Origin: Halomonas smyrnensis AAD6
GTDB taxonomy: Bacteria > Pseudomonadota > Gammaproteobacteria > Pseudomonadales > Halomonadaceae
Direction: 5' to 3'
NCBI RefSeq assembly: GCF_000265245.1
Contig: NZ_AJKS02000003.1
Span: 62,001 to 126,000, forward strand
DNA length: 64,000 nucleotides
Of the stretch, positions 1 through 6,888 are shown piece after piece. The position numbers and the translations under genes are program-made. Under the pieces are notes generated by a model. The model did not search any database, was not told the DNA's origin, and saw only the letters and a program-made list of their open reading frames with translations. Positions within the stretch are counted from its first letter, which is position 1. Each line of letters begins with the position of its first letter.

Positions 1-648
1 CTTGCCCGCGAGCATGGCGTGACCCTGCTCGCTCCCTCCCTGCCCTGGCGGCTCGACGACGGACGCTTCGTCAATCGCGCCTGGCTGTGCGGCCCGGACG
101 GTGATCCGGGCCATCAGGACAAACAGGTGATGACGCGCTTCGAGAACGACGAATGGGGCGTCGAGGCCGGCCACGGCCTCAGGGTCTTCGACACCCCGGC
201 CGGGCGGCTGGGCGTGCTGATCTGCTACGACAGCGAGTTCCCGCTGCTGGCCCGGGCGCTGGTGGATGCCGGCGCCGAGCTGCTGCTGGTACCGAGCTGC
301 ACCGACACCGAGGCCGGCTTCCAGCGCGTGCGGCTCAGCGCCCAGGCCCGCGCCATCGAGCAGCAGGTGGCGATCGTGCACTCGCCCACAGTGGGCGAGG
401 CGCTGTGGTCGCCGGCGGTGGACATCAACATCGGCCGGGCCGGCGTCTACACGCCCTGCGACCACGGCTTCCCGCCCGACGGCGTGCTGACCCAGGCCCG
501 GGACGCCACGCCGGGCTGGCAGCTGGCCCGCCTCGATCTGGCCGCGATCCGCGCCCTGCGCGACCACGGCCAGGTCAACAACCACGCCGACTGGTCCCAC
601 CAAAACGCCTGCCTGGCCGTGGGCGTCGCCCGGGTGTCTTGCACCTAG
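1..648 (+). CDS. carbon-nitrogen hydrolase (nitrilase superfamily), 5' end outside window
   Basis: C-terminal 215 codons of a nitrilase-fold amidohydrolase; the frame is open from base 1, so the true start lies upstream of the window. The family uses a Glu-Lys-Cys triad. The Lys is seen in HQDKQVM (about base 121) and the nucleophile Cys in GVLICYDSEFP (codon at 223-225); the Glu must be in the missing N-terminus. The family cleaves non-peptide C-N bonds in amides or nitriles; the substrate cannot be told here. The gene ends at TAG and faces a degraded LysR gene on the other strand. Confidence 0.85.
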   Translation, partial: LAREHGVTLLAPSLPWRLDDGRFVNRAWLCGPDGDPGHQDKQVMTRFENDEWGVEAGHGLRVFDTPAGRLGVLICYDSEFPLLARALVDAGAELLLVPSCTDTEAGFQRVRLSAQARAIEQQVAIVHSPTVGEALWSPAVDINIGRAGVYTPCDHGFPPDGVLTQARDATPGWQLARLDLAAIRALRDHGQVNNHADWSHQNACLAVGVARVSCT

Positions 649-652
649 CGTC

Positions 653-1105
653 TCACCCGCCCGCCTCCAGGCGCGGCGACAGCCGCTCGCGCCGCGCCAT
701 CAGGTCGTCGACGAAGGCGGCGACCTTGGAGGAGCGCAGCCGGTGCTCCGGAAAGATCAGGTGGATGGCATCGAGCCGCGGCCGATTGGCGACCTGCCAG
801 TCGCGCGTCCCACGCCTCCCGACCGCGGGTTCCCTTGAAGATCAGACAGTTGTGGTGGAGCAGATCGTCCGGATGCTCGGGCCGCCCGTGGCGCGCCAGA
901 TAGCCCGGCGAGGCGGCGATGGTGAAATGCTGCGGGGCCAGCTCCCGGGCCACCAGGCTGGAGTCCTCCAGCGCGCCGATCCGCACCACCAGATCGGCGC
1001 CCACCGGATCGACCAGGGCATCGGTCAACGTCTGCGCCACCTCGAGCTCGGGATAGCGGGACTGGAAGCTTTCCAGCCAGGGGGCGATGTGCCGACGCCC
1101 TGCGG
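653..1105 (-). pseudogene. LysR-family transcriptional regulator, truncated and frameshifted remnant
   Basis: On the minus strand a LysR effector-binding domain can be read from [12 protein letters not shown] (near 1104) through DLVVRIGALEDSSLVARELAPQ and HNCLIFKGTRGREAWD (near 830). The frame then shifts, and the expected C-terminus (LDAIHLIFPEHRLRSSKVAAFVDDL...) continues in another frame to a TGA at 653-655. The helix-turn-helix half and the start of the effector domain are absent. The gene therefore carries at least one frameshift near 800-830 and an N-terminal deletion ending near 1100. A sequencing error could explain the frameshift but not the missing N-terminus. Confidence 0.75.
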
Positions 1106-1174
1106 CTGATCTACCCGAGCAACCCCCGCCGGGAGCGCCGTCAGGCGTTGAACGAGGAGGCGGCGTCGGGCTGA
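1091..1174 (+). pseudogene. possible 3' remnant of an unidentified plus-strand gene
   Basis: A plus-strand frame reads [20 protein letters not shown] and ends NEEAASG-stop (TGA 1172-1174). Its composition looks like a genuine protein C-terminus, but there is no start or body upstream. It abuts the point at which LysR homology stops on the other strand, as expected if a deletion joined the tail of one gene to the middle of another. The family is not recognised, and it may be chance coding potential in GC-rich DNA. Confidence 0.3.
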
Positions 1175-1246
1175 CGCCGCCCGGATACGAGGACCGTCCG
1201 CCCGCCTTCGCCCGAAGGCATAGCCACGCCGACGCCGCGTGCCCTT

Positions 1247-1275
1247 TTGCCGCCACTCGCGCTTGGTCGTACAAT
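1247..1275 (+). promoter_or_regulatory. sigma-70-type promoter for proS
   Basis: TTGCCG (1247-1252), a 17-nt spacer and TACAAT (1270-1275) place a start near 1282, about 70 nt before the proS ATG. The -35 matches 4/6 and the -10 matches 5/6 of consensus. Confidence 0.5.
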
Positions 1276-1350
1276 GCCGTTCAATTCGGGCCGCTCATAT
1301 CCGGTCGGCCCACCCCCTCTTTACGACGCTTTCGAGGATATCCGCGACCC

Positions 1351-3063
1351 ATGCGCGCCAGCCAACTGTTGATCTCCACCCTCAAGGAAACGCCCGCCGA
1401 CGCCGAAGTGGTCAGCCATCAGCTGATGCTGCGCGCGGGGATGATCCGCCGCCTGACCTCGGGGCTCTATACCTGGCTGCCGCTAGGCCTTCGCACCCTG
1501 CGCAAGGTCGAGCGCATCGTCCGCGAGGAGATGGATCGCGCTGGCGGCCAGGAAGTGCTGATGCCGGCCGTGCAGCCCGCCGAACTGTGGCAGGAGTCCG
1601 GCCGCTGGGACCAGTACGGCCCCGAGCTTTTGCGCCTCAAGGACCGCCACGAGCGTGACTACTGCGTCGGGCCGACCCACGAGGAAGTCATCACCGACCT
1701 GGTGCGCCGCGAGATCTCCAGCTACAAGCAGCTGCCGTCGAACTTCTATCAGATCCAGACCAAGTTCCGCGACGAGATCCGCCCGCGCTTCGGCGTGATG
1801 CGCTCCCGCGAGTTCGTGATGAAGGATGCCTACTCCTTCCACATCGACGAAGCCTCGCTGATGGACACCTATCAGGTGATGTACGACACCTACGTGCGCA
1901 TCTTCACCCGCCTGGGGCTCGACTTCCGCCCGGTGATCGCCGACAACGGCTCCATCGGCGGCACCGGCTCCCACGAGTTCCACGTGCTGGCCGACTCCGG
2001 CGAGGACGACATCGTGTTCTCCACCGAGTCCGACTACGCCGCCAACATGGAGAAGGCCGAGGCGATGGCGCCCCAGGGCGAGCGCGACGCCCCGCGCGAG
2101 GAGCTGCGCCTGGTCGACACGCCGGATGCCAAGACCATCGCCGCGCTGGTCGAGCAGCACGGCCTGCCGATCGAGAAGACCATCAAGACGCTGATGGTGC
2201 ACGCCACCGAGGGCGGCCTGATCGCGCTGCTGGTGCGCGGCGATCACGAGCTCAACGAGGTCAAGGCCGAGAACCTGCCCGAGGTGGCGAGCCCGCTGAC
2301 CATGGGCACCGAGGAAGAGATCCGCGCGGCGGCCGGCGCCGGCCCCGGTTCGCTGGGTCCGGTGAACCTCGACATGCCGATCGTCATCGACCGCAGCGTG
2401 GCGATGATGAGCGACTTCGGCGCCGGCGCCAACGTCGACGGCAAGCACTACTTCGGCATCAACTGGGAGCGCGACCTGCCGCTGCCCAAGGTCGCCGACC
2501 TGCGCAACGTGGTCGAGGGCGATCCCTCCCCGGACGGCCGGGGCACCCTGTCGATCAAGCGCGGCATCGAGGTCGGCCACGTCTTCCAGCTGGGCCAGAA
2601 GTACAGCGAAGCGATGAATGCCACCGTGCTGGACGCCAACGGCAAGGCCGCACATCCCTGGATGGGCTGCTATGGTATCGGGGTGACCCGGGTCGTGGCC
2701 GCCGCCATCGAACAGAACCATGACGACGGCGGCATCATCTGGCCGGACGCCATCGCGCCCTTCCACGTCACCGTGGTGCCGATGAACGCCCACAAGTCGC
2801 AGCGCGTGCGCGAGGAAAGCGAGCGTCTCTATCAGGAGCTCAGCGCCGCCGGCTTCGACGTGCTGCTCGACGATCGCGACCTGCGCCCCGGCGTGCGTTT
2901 CGCCGACCAGGAACTGATGGGCATTCCCCATCGCCTGGTGGTCGGCGACCGCGGGCTGGACAAGGAAGAACTGGAGTACAAGGGACGCCGTGACAGCGAC
3001 GCCACCATGGTCCCCGCCGGGGACATCCTCGCCTTCCTGCACGAGAAGATCGACGCCCGCTAA
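1351..3063 (+). CDS. proS: prolyl-tRNA synthetase
   Basis: Cytoplasmic class II aminoacyl-tRNA synthetase charging tRNA-Pro, 570 residues, close to the roughly 570 of the bacterial type. The start [15 protein letters not shown] is the usual one; the frame is open further upstream, but that stretch has no homology. Class II motif 2 is seen in [21 protein letters not shown], motif 3 in [14 protein letters not shown], and an inserted editing domain lies between them (about residues 220-400). The C-terminal anticodon-binding domain ends in HEKIDAR. A GAGGA lies 12 nt before the ATG. It overlaps the lytic transglycosylase gene downstream. Confidence 0.97.
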   Translation: MRASQLLISTLKETPADAEVVSHQLMLRAGMIRRLTSGLYTWLPLGLRTLRKVERIVREEMDRAGGQEVLMPAVQPAELWQESGRWDQYGPELLRLKDRHERDYCVGPTHEEVITDLVRREISSYKQLPSNFYQIQTKFRDEIRPRFGVMRSREFVMKDAYSFHIDEASLMDTYQVMYDTYVRIFTRLGLDFRPVIADNGSIGGTGSHEFHVLADSGEDDIVFSTESDYAANMEKAEAMAPQGERDAPREELRLVDTPDAKTIAALVEQHGLPIEKTIKTLMVHATEGGLIALLVRGDHELNEVKAENLPEVASPLTMGTEEEIRAAAGAGPGSLGPVNLDMPIVIDRSVAMMSDFGAGANVDGKHYFGINWERDLPLPKVADLRNVVEGDPSPDGRGTLSIKRGIEVGHVFQLGQKYSEAMNATVLDANGKAAHPWMGCYGIGVTRVVAAAIEQNHDDGGIIWPDAIAPFHVTVVPMNAHKSQRVREESERLYQELSAAGFDVLLDDRDLRPGVRFADQELMGIPHRLVVGDRGLDKEELEYKGRRDSDATMVPAGDILAFLHEKIDAR

Positions 3064-3754
3064 GCGGCGACTGACGGCCGCCCTGGCGGCGGCCGCCTCC
3101 CTGCTGCTGGCGACGCCGCTCGTCGCCCAACCGCTCGACGGCCAGGCGGGCAGCGACTTCCTCGATGCCCTCTCCGCGCACCCGGTCCCGGACCGGGCGC
3201 CGGTGGTTCGGGCCCTGCCGCCGCTCCCCGCCACGCTGCGCCCGACCCTGGACGGCGCCCGGCGGACGCCGCGCTCGCCCGCCGAGGTGTGGGCGGCCCG
3301 TCAGTGGATCAACGACATGGCACCGCGCCTGGCGCGCTACGTGCCCGATGCCGATCGTCGCCAGACGCTGCTGACCCGCATCCATCAGGAGGCGAGCCTG
3401 GCCGGCCTCCCGCCGGCGCTGGTGCTGTCCGTCATTGAAGTGGAGAGCGCCTTCCACGCCGAGGCGGTGTCATCGGCCGGCGCCGTGGGGCTGATGCAGA
3501 TCATGCCGTTCTGGATCCGCGAGCTCGGCCTGCCCGCCGACGACCTCAAGGATCCCATCCGCAACCTGCGCTATGGCTGCACGATACTGGCCCACTACCT
3601 GGCGGTGGAAGACGGCGACCTGACCCGCGCCCTGGCCCGCTACAACGGCAGCCTGGGAAAGACCTGGTACCCCGAGCGGGTGATGCGCGCCCTGGCCCGT
3701 CGCTGGACGCCCGCGGCCCTCGGCCTGCCCGAGCGCCTGACCGCCGACCGCTGA
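2990..3754 (+). CDS. lytic transglycosylase, SLT domain
   Basis: Predicted periplasmic murein lytic transglycosylase, 254 residues from a GTG at 2990 preceded by AGGGA at 4-nt spacing; this start lies inside proS (74-nt overlap). No ATG or TTG is available closer to the signal peptide, a CTG at 3071 being the only near alternative. A basic n-region (about 18-27) and a hydrophobic segment ending LVAQ form the signal sequence. The SLT domain spans about 125-245, with the catalytic Glu in VIEVESAF followed by [15 protein letters not shown] and ALARYNGS. The family cleaves the MurNAc-GlcNAc bond to give 1,6-anhydro ends. Probably cotranscribed with proS. Confidence 0.85.
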   Translation: MTATPPWSPPGTSSPSCTRRSTPAKRRLTAALAAAASLLLATPLVAQPLDGQAGSDFLDALSAHPVPDRAPVVRALPPLPATLRPTLDGARRTPRSPAEVWAARQWINDMAPRLARYVPDADRRQTLLTRIHQEASLAGLPPALVLSVIEVESAFHAEAVSSAGAVGLMQIMPFWIRELGLPADDLKDPIRNLRYGCTILAHYLAVEDGDLTRALARYNGSLGKTWYPERVMRALARRWTPAALGLPERLTADR

Positions 3755-3781
3755 GCGACCCCCTCTGCCGAACGACGGCAC

Positions 3782-3811
3782 AAAAAAAGGCCGGCCCCGA
3801 AGGGTCGGCCT
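3782..3811 (-). terminator. rho-independent terminator of the CcoM-like gene
   Basis: Read on the minus strand, a GC-rich stem (arms 3803-3811 and 3788-3796, one wobble) with a TTCG-type loop is followed by seven T (complement of 3782-3788). It lies about 45 nt beyond the stop of the 40-codon minus-strand gene, supporting that gene as a real transcription unit. A second small GGGGGG/CCCCCC hairpin lies beside it (3815-3830). Confidence 0.75.
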
Positions 3812-3855
3812 AGTGGGGGGTAGCCCCCCTCCCCTGACGACTGTGGAACGGCAGA

Positions 3856-3978
3856 TCAGCGCTTCTTGTTTTCGCGACGATGGTGGTCGCGGATGACGAA
3901 GGCCACCCAGCCGCCCATGAAGGCGATCATCATGCCGACGGTGGCAAGCCCGAAGATCACGGCATCGTCCCAGTACAT
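3856..3978 (-). CDS. ccoM: small single-helix membrane protein, CcoM-like (cbb3 oxidase subunit)
   Basis: Forty residues, MYWDDAVIFGLATVGMMIAF then a short helix end and a basic tail RDHHRRENKKR. One transmembrane helix (about 6-32) with a short N-terminus and a cytoplasmic positive tail. The pattern of Asp near the start, TVG in the helix, then G..F.I..D and a basic end resembles what I recall of CcoM, the extra small subunit stabilising Pseudomonas cbb3 cytochrome oxidase. This is recognition by pattern, not by alignment; a DUF3149-type peptide is the alternative. GGGAGG lies 8 nt before the ATG. It has its own terminator and an upstream Anr/FNR-like site, fitting a microaerobic respiratory role. 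Confidence 0.6.
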   Translation of the reverse strand: MYWDDAVIFGLATVGMMIAFMGGWVAFVIRDHHRRENKKR

Positions 3979-4011
3979 GGTGCTTGCCTCCCGTCGCGAT
4001 GTGATGGCCCT

Positions 4012-4017
4012 ACTCTA
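4012..4017 (-). promoter_or_regulatory. -10 element for the CcoM-like gene
   Basis: TAGAGT on the minus strand (4/6 of TATAAT). If it spans -12 to -7, transcription starts at 4005 and the Anr/FNR-like box at 4040-4053 is centred at -41.5, the classical class II activator position. No good -35 is visible, as expected for an activator-dependent promoter. Confidence 0.5.
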
Positions 4018-4039
4018 GCGGCCCGTCCCGGGCGATACG

Positions 4040-4053
4040 CTGATCTGGGTCAA
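4040..4053 (-). promoter_or_regulatory. Anr/FNR-like box, proximal
   Basis: The plus strand reads CTGATCTGGGTCAA, one base from the Pseudomonas Anr-type pattern TTGAT-N4-GTCAA. The centre (4046.5) is 32 bp upstream of the -10 element. It is a probable oxygen-responsive activator site for the CcoM-like gene. Confidence 0.6.
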
Positions 4054-4090
4054 GTGCGCCACCCGGTGTGAACAGGCCGGCCGTACGGGC

Positions 4091-4104
4091 TTGATCCAGG
4101 TCAG
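4091..4104 (-). promoter_or_regulatory. Anr/FNR-like box, distal
   Basis: The plus strand reads TTGATCCAGGTCAG, one base from TTGAT-N4-GTCAA. Its centre is 51 bp upstream of the proximal box, or -92.5 from the inferred start site. It could be a second activator site for the same promoter; slyD is transcribed towards it and is unlikely to be the target. Confidence 0.5.
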
Positions 4105-4210
4105 TTTCACGCTCGCGACGCTGCCGCTGGGAGCTCCTCGGCCCCGGAAACGATGCCGCATCGCGCCGCAGGGAAGGAGGGGGGGCAAGGAGGAGGGAGA
4201 GAAACGCGGG

Positions 4211-4242
4211 AAACGCGGCCGCGCCGAAGGGCGACGCGGCCG
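4211..4242 (-). terminator. possible terminator of slyD
   Basis: On the minus strand an imperfect GC stem (cggccgcg arms with a bulge) is followed by GTTTCCC. It lies 20-50 nt beyond the slyD stop. The weak T-run makes it uncertain. Confidence 0.35.
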
Positions 4243-4261
4243 GCGCTCCCGAGCCGAGGGC

Positions 4262-4768
4262 TCAGACCATCTTCTTGTCTTCGACCTGATCCGGCGTGGT
4301 GCCCGGCGGCAGCGGGTGGCCCTTGGCGAGCTCGGCGCGGGTGGCCTCGCGCACCTCCAGCACCTCCAGACGATAGTGCAGGTGGCGACCGGCCAGCGGA
4401 TGATTGGTGTCGATCCGCACGCCGTCGTCGCGCACCTCGAGCACGGTGACGATCTCCGGGCCGTCATCGCCCGGCGTCTGGAAGCGCATGCCCGGCGCGA
4501 GATCGGGCACCGGGAAGGCCTCGCGGCCGACCTCGCGCACCAGCGCCTCGTCGCGCAGGCCATAGGCCTCGGCGGGGGCCAGGGTCACCTCGAGCTCGGC
4601 GCCGGCCTCGCTCCCGGCCAGGGCCTGCTCCAGCCCGGCCATCAGGTTGCCGTGGCCGTGAAGGTATTCGAGTGGCTTCTGGCGCGCGCGGGAGTCGTCG
4701 AGGACCTGGCCGTCCTCGTCGCTCAGCACGTAGTGCAGGGTCACGACCCGCTGGGGGGCGATGGTCAT
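4262..4768 (-). CDS. slyD: FKBP-type peptidyl-prolyl isomerase, SlyD-like
   Basis: Cytoplasmic proline isomerase and chaperone, 168 residues. The order is FKBP half (VTLHYVLSDEDGQVLDDSR), the IF-domain insertion (about 70-125, with AEAYGLRDEALVREVGREAF) and the closing strand (VRIDTNHPLAGRHLHYRLEVLEV), the typical SlyD/SlpA layout. The long His/Cys metal-binding tail of E. coli SlyD is absent; the end is TPDQVEDKKMV. GGAGGCC precedes the ATG. It follows rfaH on the same strand, 43 bp apart. Confidence 0.88.
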   Translation of the reverse strand: MTIAPQRVVTLHYVLSDEDGQVLDDSRARQKPLEYLHGHGNLMAGLEQALAGSEAGAELEVTLAPAEAYGLRDEALVREVGREAFPVPDLAPGMRFQTPGDDGPEIVTVLEVRDDGVRIDTNHPLAGRHLHYRLEVLEVREATRAELAKGHPLPPGTTPDQVEDKKMV

Positions 4769-4811
4769 GGGGCCTCCGGTACTGGGGAATGAAAGATAAG
4801 GTTAAAGGGCA

Positions 4812-5354
4812 TCAGTCGCGACGGCGCAGTCGGGAGACGGGCATCTCCAGTCGCTGCTGCTGATGCAGCATGTTGAGCAGCACGATGGCGCGCTCCTCGC
4901 CCTTGTGGCTGGCGAAGACCGCCTGCAGGTCCTTGAACGGCCCCTCGGTGATCTCCACCGCCTCGCCGGCGCGGAAGTAGACGTGGGCGACGTCGTCATC
5001 ATCCTGGCTGGCCTGACGGCGCAGGGCCTCGATCAGCCCGTCGCCGACCGGCACCGGCATGTCGCCGCCGAAGGTCACGAGCTTGAGCACGCCGCGCGTC
5101 GAGCGGATCGGCCGCCAGTTGCTGATCAGCCGGTCGAGGCGGATGAACAGATAGTAGGGAAACAGCGGCTCGCTCACCCACTCCAGCTTGCCGCGGCGCT
5201 TCTTCTGAACCTCGAGCACCGGGTGGAAGACCTCGTAGCCCTGGTTGCCCAGGTGCTCGGCGGCACGGAAGGACTCGCCTCCCTTGCACTGGATGGCATA
5301 CCAGCGGGGCACCGCATCCTCGGTGGCCTCGAGAGAAAGGTCGTCATCACGCAT
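4812..5354 (-). CDS. rfaH: transcription antitermination protein RfaH (NusG paralogue)
   Basis: NusG-family factor, 180 residues. The N-terminal NGN domain (about 15-115) begins PRWYAIQCKGGESFRAAEHL, with FHPVLEVQKKRRGKLEWVSE and PLFPYYLFIRLD. The C-terminal KOW-type region contains GEAVEITEGPFKDLQAVF. The PRWY..CK.GE..RA signature and the lack of a second NusG context gene such as secE favour RfaH over NusG. RfaH recruits ribosomes to and suppresses pausing in long surface-polysaccharide operons bearing ops sites; no ops site was noticed in this window. Divergent from ampG. Confidence 0.85.
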   Translation of the reverse strand: MRDDDLSLEATEDAVPRWYAIQCKGGESFRAAEHLGNQGYEVFHPVLEVQKKRRGKLEWVSEPLFPYYLFIRLDRLISNWRPIRSTRGVLKLVTFGGDMPVPVGDGLIEALRRQASQDDDDVAHVYFRAGEAVEITEGPFKDLQAVFASHKGEERAIVLLNMLHQQQRLEMPVSRLRRRD

Positions 5355-5502
5355 GTCGTCGATCGTCTCTGGCTGGTGTCGGCGCCGGGGCTCTGCAACA
5401 ATCGGCGGCGCGTGCCGCCGGTGTCGTCGGCCCCGGTCGAGACCGAGATTTTAACATCGATGGCCCGGCACGTGCCCTGACCCATCGCAAGGAGAGCCCC
5501 TC

Positions 5503-6864
5503 ATGCCGACCCCCACCGCGCATCGCAGCTGGCGCAGCGCCCTGTCGGTCTACCTGCGTGCCCCGGTGCTGACCATGCTGTTCCTGGGCTTCTCGGCGGG
5601 CCTGCCCTTCCTGCTGGTGTTCTCGACACTGTCGGCCTGGCTGCGCAGCGACGGCGTCGAGGTGGCCGCGATCGGCTTCTTCGCCTGGATCGGCATCCTC
5701 TACTCGATCAAGTTCTTCTGGGCCCCGGTGGTCGACCGGCTGGCGCTCCCCGGCCTGACCCGCCGGCTCGGCCAGCGCCGCGGCTGGATGCTGCTGGCGC
5801 AGGCGATGATCGCCGCCGGCCTGGCGGGGCTGTCGAGTCTCGATCCACCGAACCAGCTGCCGCTGGTGGCGTTGTTCGCGCTGCTGGTGGCCTTCGGCTC
5901 GGCGACCCAGGACATCTCCATCGACGCCTTTCGTATCGAGTCGGCGCCGGAGGACCTGCAGGCGGCCATGGCCTCGACCTATATCATCGGCTATCGCGGC
6001 GGGCTGATCGCCGCCGGGGCGGGAGCGCTCTACCTGGCCTCGCTGGTGTCCTGGCACGTCGCCTACCTGGCGATGGCGGCGCTGATGGCGGTGGGCATGG
6101 TGACGGTGCTGGTGCGCCCGGAACCCGAACGCCAGGCGCTGGGCGTCCAGCTGATCCACGAGCCGCGGGTGCGGGCCTTCCTGCGCGCCAGCCGCGGCCG
6201 GCCGGCCTGGCTGCGCCGCCTGGGCGCCTGGGTGATCGGCGCGGTGGTCTGCCCGTTCACCGACTTCTTCGGTCGGCACGGGCTCAAGGCGCTGTGGCTG
6301 CTGGCCTTCGTGGCCGTGTTCCGTATCAGCGACCTGGCCATGGCCTCCATGGCCAACCCGCTCTACATCGATCTGGGCTTCAGCCTCGAGGCCATCGCCA
6401 ACGTGACCAACGTGTTCGGCATCGCCATGAGCATCGGCGGCGGGCTGATGGGCGGCCTGCTGGTGGCGCGCTACGGAGTGGGGCCGATCCTGATCCTCGG
6501 CGCCTGCGCCACCGCCCTGACCAACCTGCTGTTCGTGGCCCTATCGCTTGCCGGCGACAGCCTGCCGATGCTGGTGGTCACCATCGTCGGCGACAACCTC
6601 TCCAACGGCCTCGCCAGCGCGGTGTTCATCGCCTTCCTCTCGGGGCTGACCTCGCGGGCCTACACCGCCACCCAGTACGCGCTGTTCTCGTCGCTTATGA
6701 CGCTGCCCGGCAAGTTCCTGAGCGGCTTCGGCGGCCTGGTCGTGGCCTCGCACGGCTACGCAGACTTCTTCCTGGCGGCCTCGGTGCTGGGCCTGCCGGC
6801 CATCGCGCTGGCGATCTGGGTCAGCCGCGACCGCCATCTGGCACCGGCGCCGACCACGGCCTGA
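5503..6864 (+). CDS. ampG: AmpG-like major facilitator, muropeptide permease
   Basis: Inner-membrane transporter of 453 residues with about 12 hydrophobic helices. Family signs are FSAGLPFLLVFSTLSAWLR near the N-terminus, GILYSIKFFWAPVVDRL, and the AmpG-like TQDISIDAFRIE (about 145). AmpG imports GlcNAc-anhydro-MurNAc peptides for wall recycling, which fits the lytic transglycosylase 2 kb upstream that would generate such products. AAGGAG precedes the ATG. Specificity is inferred from family; other AmpG-clade transporters exist. Confidence 0.85.
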   Translation: MPTPTAHRSWRSALSVYLRAPVLTMLFLGFSAGLPFLLVFSTLSAWLRSDGVEVAAIGFFAWIGILYSIKFFWAPVVDRLALPGLTRRLGQRRGWMLLAQAMIAAGLAGLSSLDPPNQLPLVALFALLVAFGSATQDISIDAFRIESAPEDLQAAMASTYIIGYRGGLIAAGAGALYLASLVSWHVAYLAMAALMAVGMVTVLVRPEPERQALGVQLIHEPRVRAFLRASRGRPAWLRRLGAWVIGAVVCPFTDFFGRHGLKALWLLAFVAVFRISDLAMASMANPLYIDLGFSLEAIANVTNVFGIAMSIGGGLMGGLLVARYGVGPILILGACATALTNLLFVALSLAGDSLPMLVVTIVGDNLSNGLASAVFIAFLSGLTSRAYTATQYALFSSLMTLPGKFLSGFGGLVVASHGYADFFLAASVLGLPAIALAIWVSRDRHLAPAPTTA

Positions 6865-6888
6865 GGCCGCCCCTCTCGGCCCCGCCGC

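Noticed and set aside
1483..3234. 583-codon minus-strand open frame
   Set aside because: Antisense shadow of proS with low-complexity His/Val/Gly composition and no recognisable domain.
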